From contig LUCF01000095.1 of assembly GCA_001593845.1 (NCBI GenBank), positions 1 to 5,447 of the forward strand: a stretch of 5,447 bases of DNA. Direction: 5' to 3'. A program made the position numbers and the translations under genes. Below, piece after piece: positions 5,364 to 5,447 of the stretch. Each line of letters begins with the position of its first letter. Within the stretch, counting starts at the first letter, position 1. Origin of the DNA: Candidatus Bathyarchaeota archaeon B63 (GTDB lineage Archaea > Thermoproteota > Bathyarchaeia > Bathyarchaeales > DTEX01). The notes under the pieces were generated by a model that was not told where the DNA came from, ran no database searches, and saw nothing but the letters and a program-made list of their open reading frames with translations.

Positions 5364-5447
5364 ATGAATGCCAAGCATTACATCTCGATCGGGTTGATCT
5401 TCATCGTTTTGATCAGCTACCTTATGATGGACTTCCCAAGTGAGCTG
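5364..5447 (+). CDS. Membrane or secreted protein with N-terminal hydrophobic segment, 3'-truncated
   Basis: An ATG at 5364 opens a frame that runs to the window end, 28 codons without a stop. It begins MNAKHYISIG and continues through a hydrophobic stretch, about residues 6-23 (YISIGLIFIVLISYLMMD), preceded by a lysine and a histidine. This fits a signal anchor or signal peptide with the N-terminus inside. AGGA (5351-5354) lies 9 nt upstream as a plausible ribosome-binding site. Too little is visible to name a family. It is divergent from fwdB, so a functional link is not implied. Confidence 0.55.
   Translation, partial: MNAKHYISIGLIFIVLISYLMMDFPSEL

Overview
The window looks archaeal. It carries a tubulin-fold FtsZ, an archaeal-type methionyl-tRNA synthetase (MetRS) fused to a C-terminal tRNA-binding domain, and a molybdenum/tungsten formylmethanofuran dehydrogenase subunit B. 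Promoters resemble TATA boxes. Codon use favours AGG/AGA for arginine and ATA for isoleucine, as in many thermophilic archaea. FtsZ together with methanofuran-linked one-carbon chemistry and this MetRS type would fit a FtsZ-bearing lineage of the TACK group, such as Bathyarchaeia, Korarchaeota or Methanomethylicia, or a methanogen-related group. The exact placement is inference.

Layout. Positions 1-798 (+) hold the 3' two thirds of ftsZ, cut by the window edge. It converges, with a 6-bp gap, on a minus-strand block that reads from right to left: fwdB/fmdB (4947 to 3514), then metG (about 3450 to 1465), then a small PHP-domain phosphoesterase (1464 to 805). The PHP gene starts on the base after the metG stop codon. 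A 416-bp non-coding stretch (4948-5363) separates fwdB from a divergent plus-strand gene that begins at 5364 and runs off the window. It encodes a protein with an N-terminal membrane segment.

The most unusual feature is inside metG. The synthetase is in three disconnected pieces. A perfect 93-bp inverted repeat (2885-2977 and 3199-3291) flanks 221 bp that code for the zinc-binding part. The arm at 3199-3291 is the native MetRS sequence. The arm at 2885-2977 is a backwards copy sitting where the family normally has the second half of its zinc-knuckle region. About 10 bp also appear to be missing next to the native arm, and no in-frame start codon is visible for the N-terminal piece. MetRS is essential, so this is either a chimera from amplification or assembly, or a real template-switch rearrangement that needs a second functional gene copy.

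Other points of interest are a basic insertion in FwdB with no partner subunits in view, a 7-bp dyad at the presumed metG promoter, and two inverted-repeat elements in the fwdB/membrane-gene intergenic region. No RNA genes, CRISPR arrays or insertion sequences could be supported.
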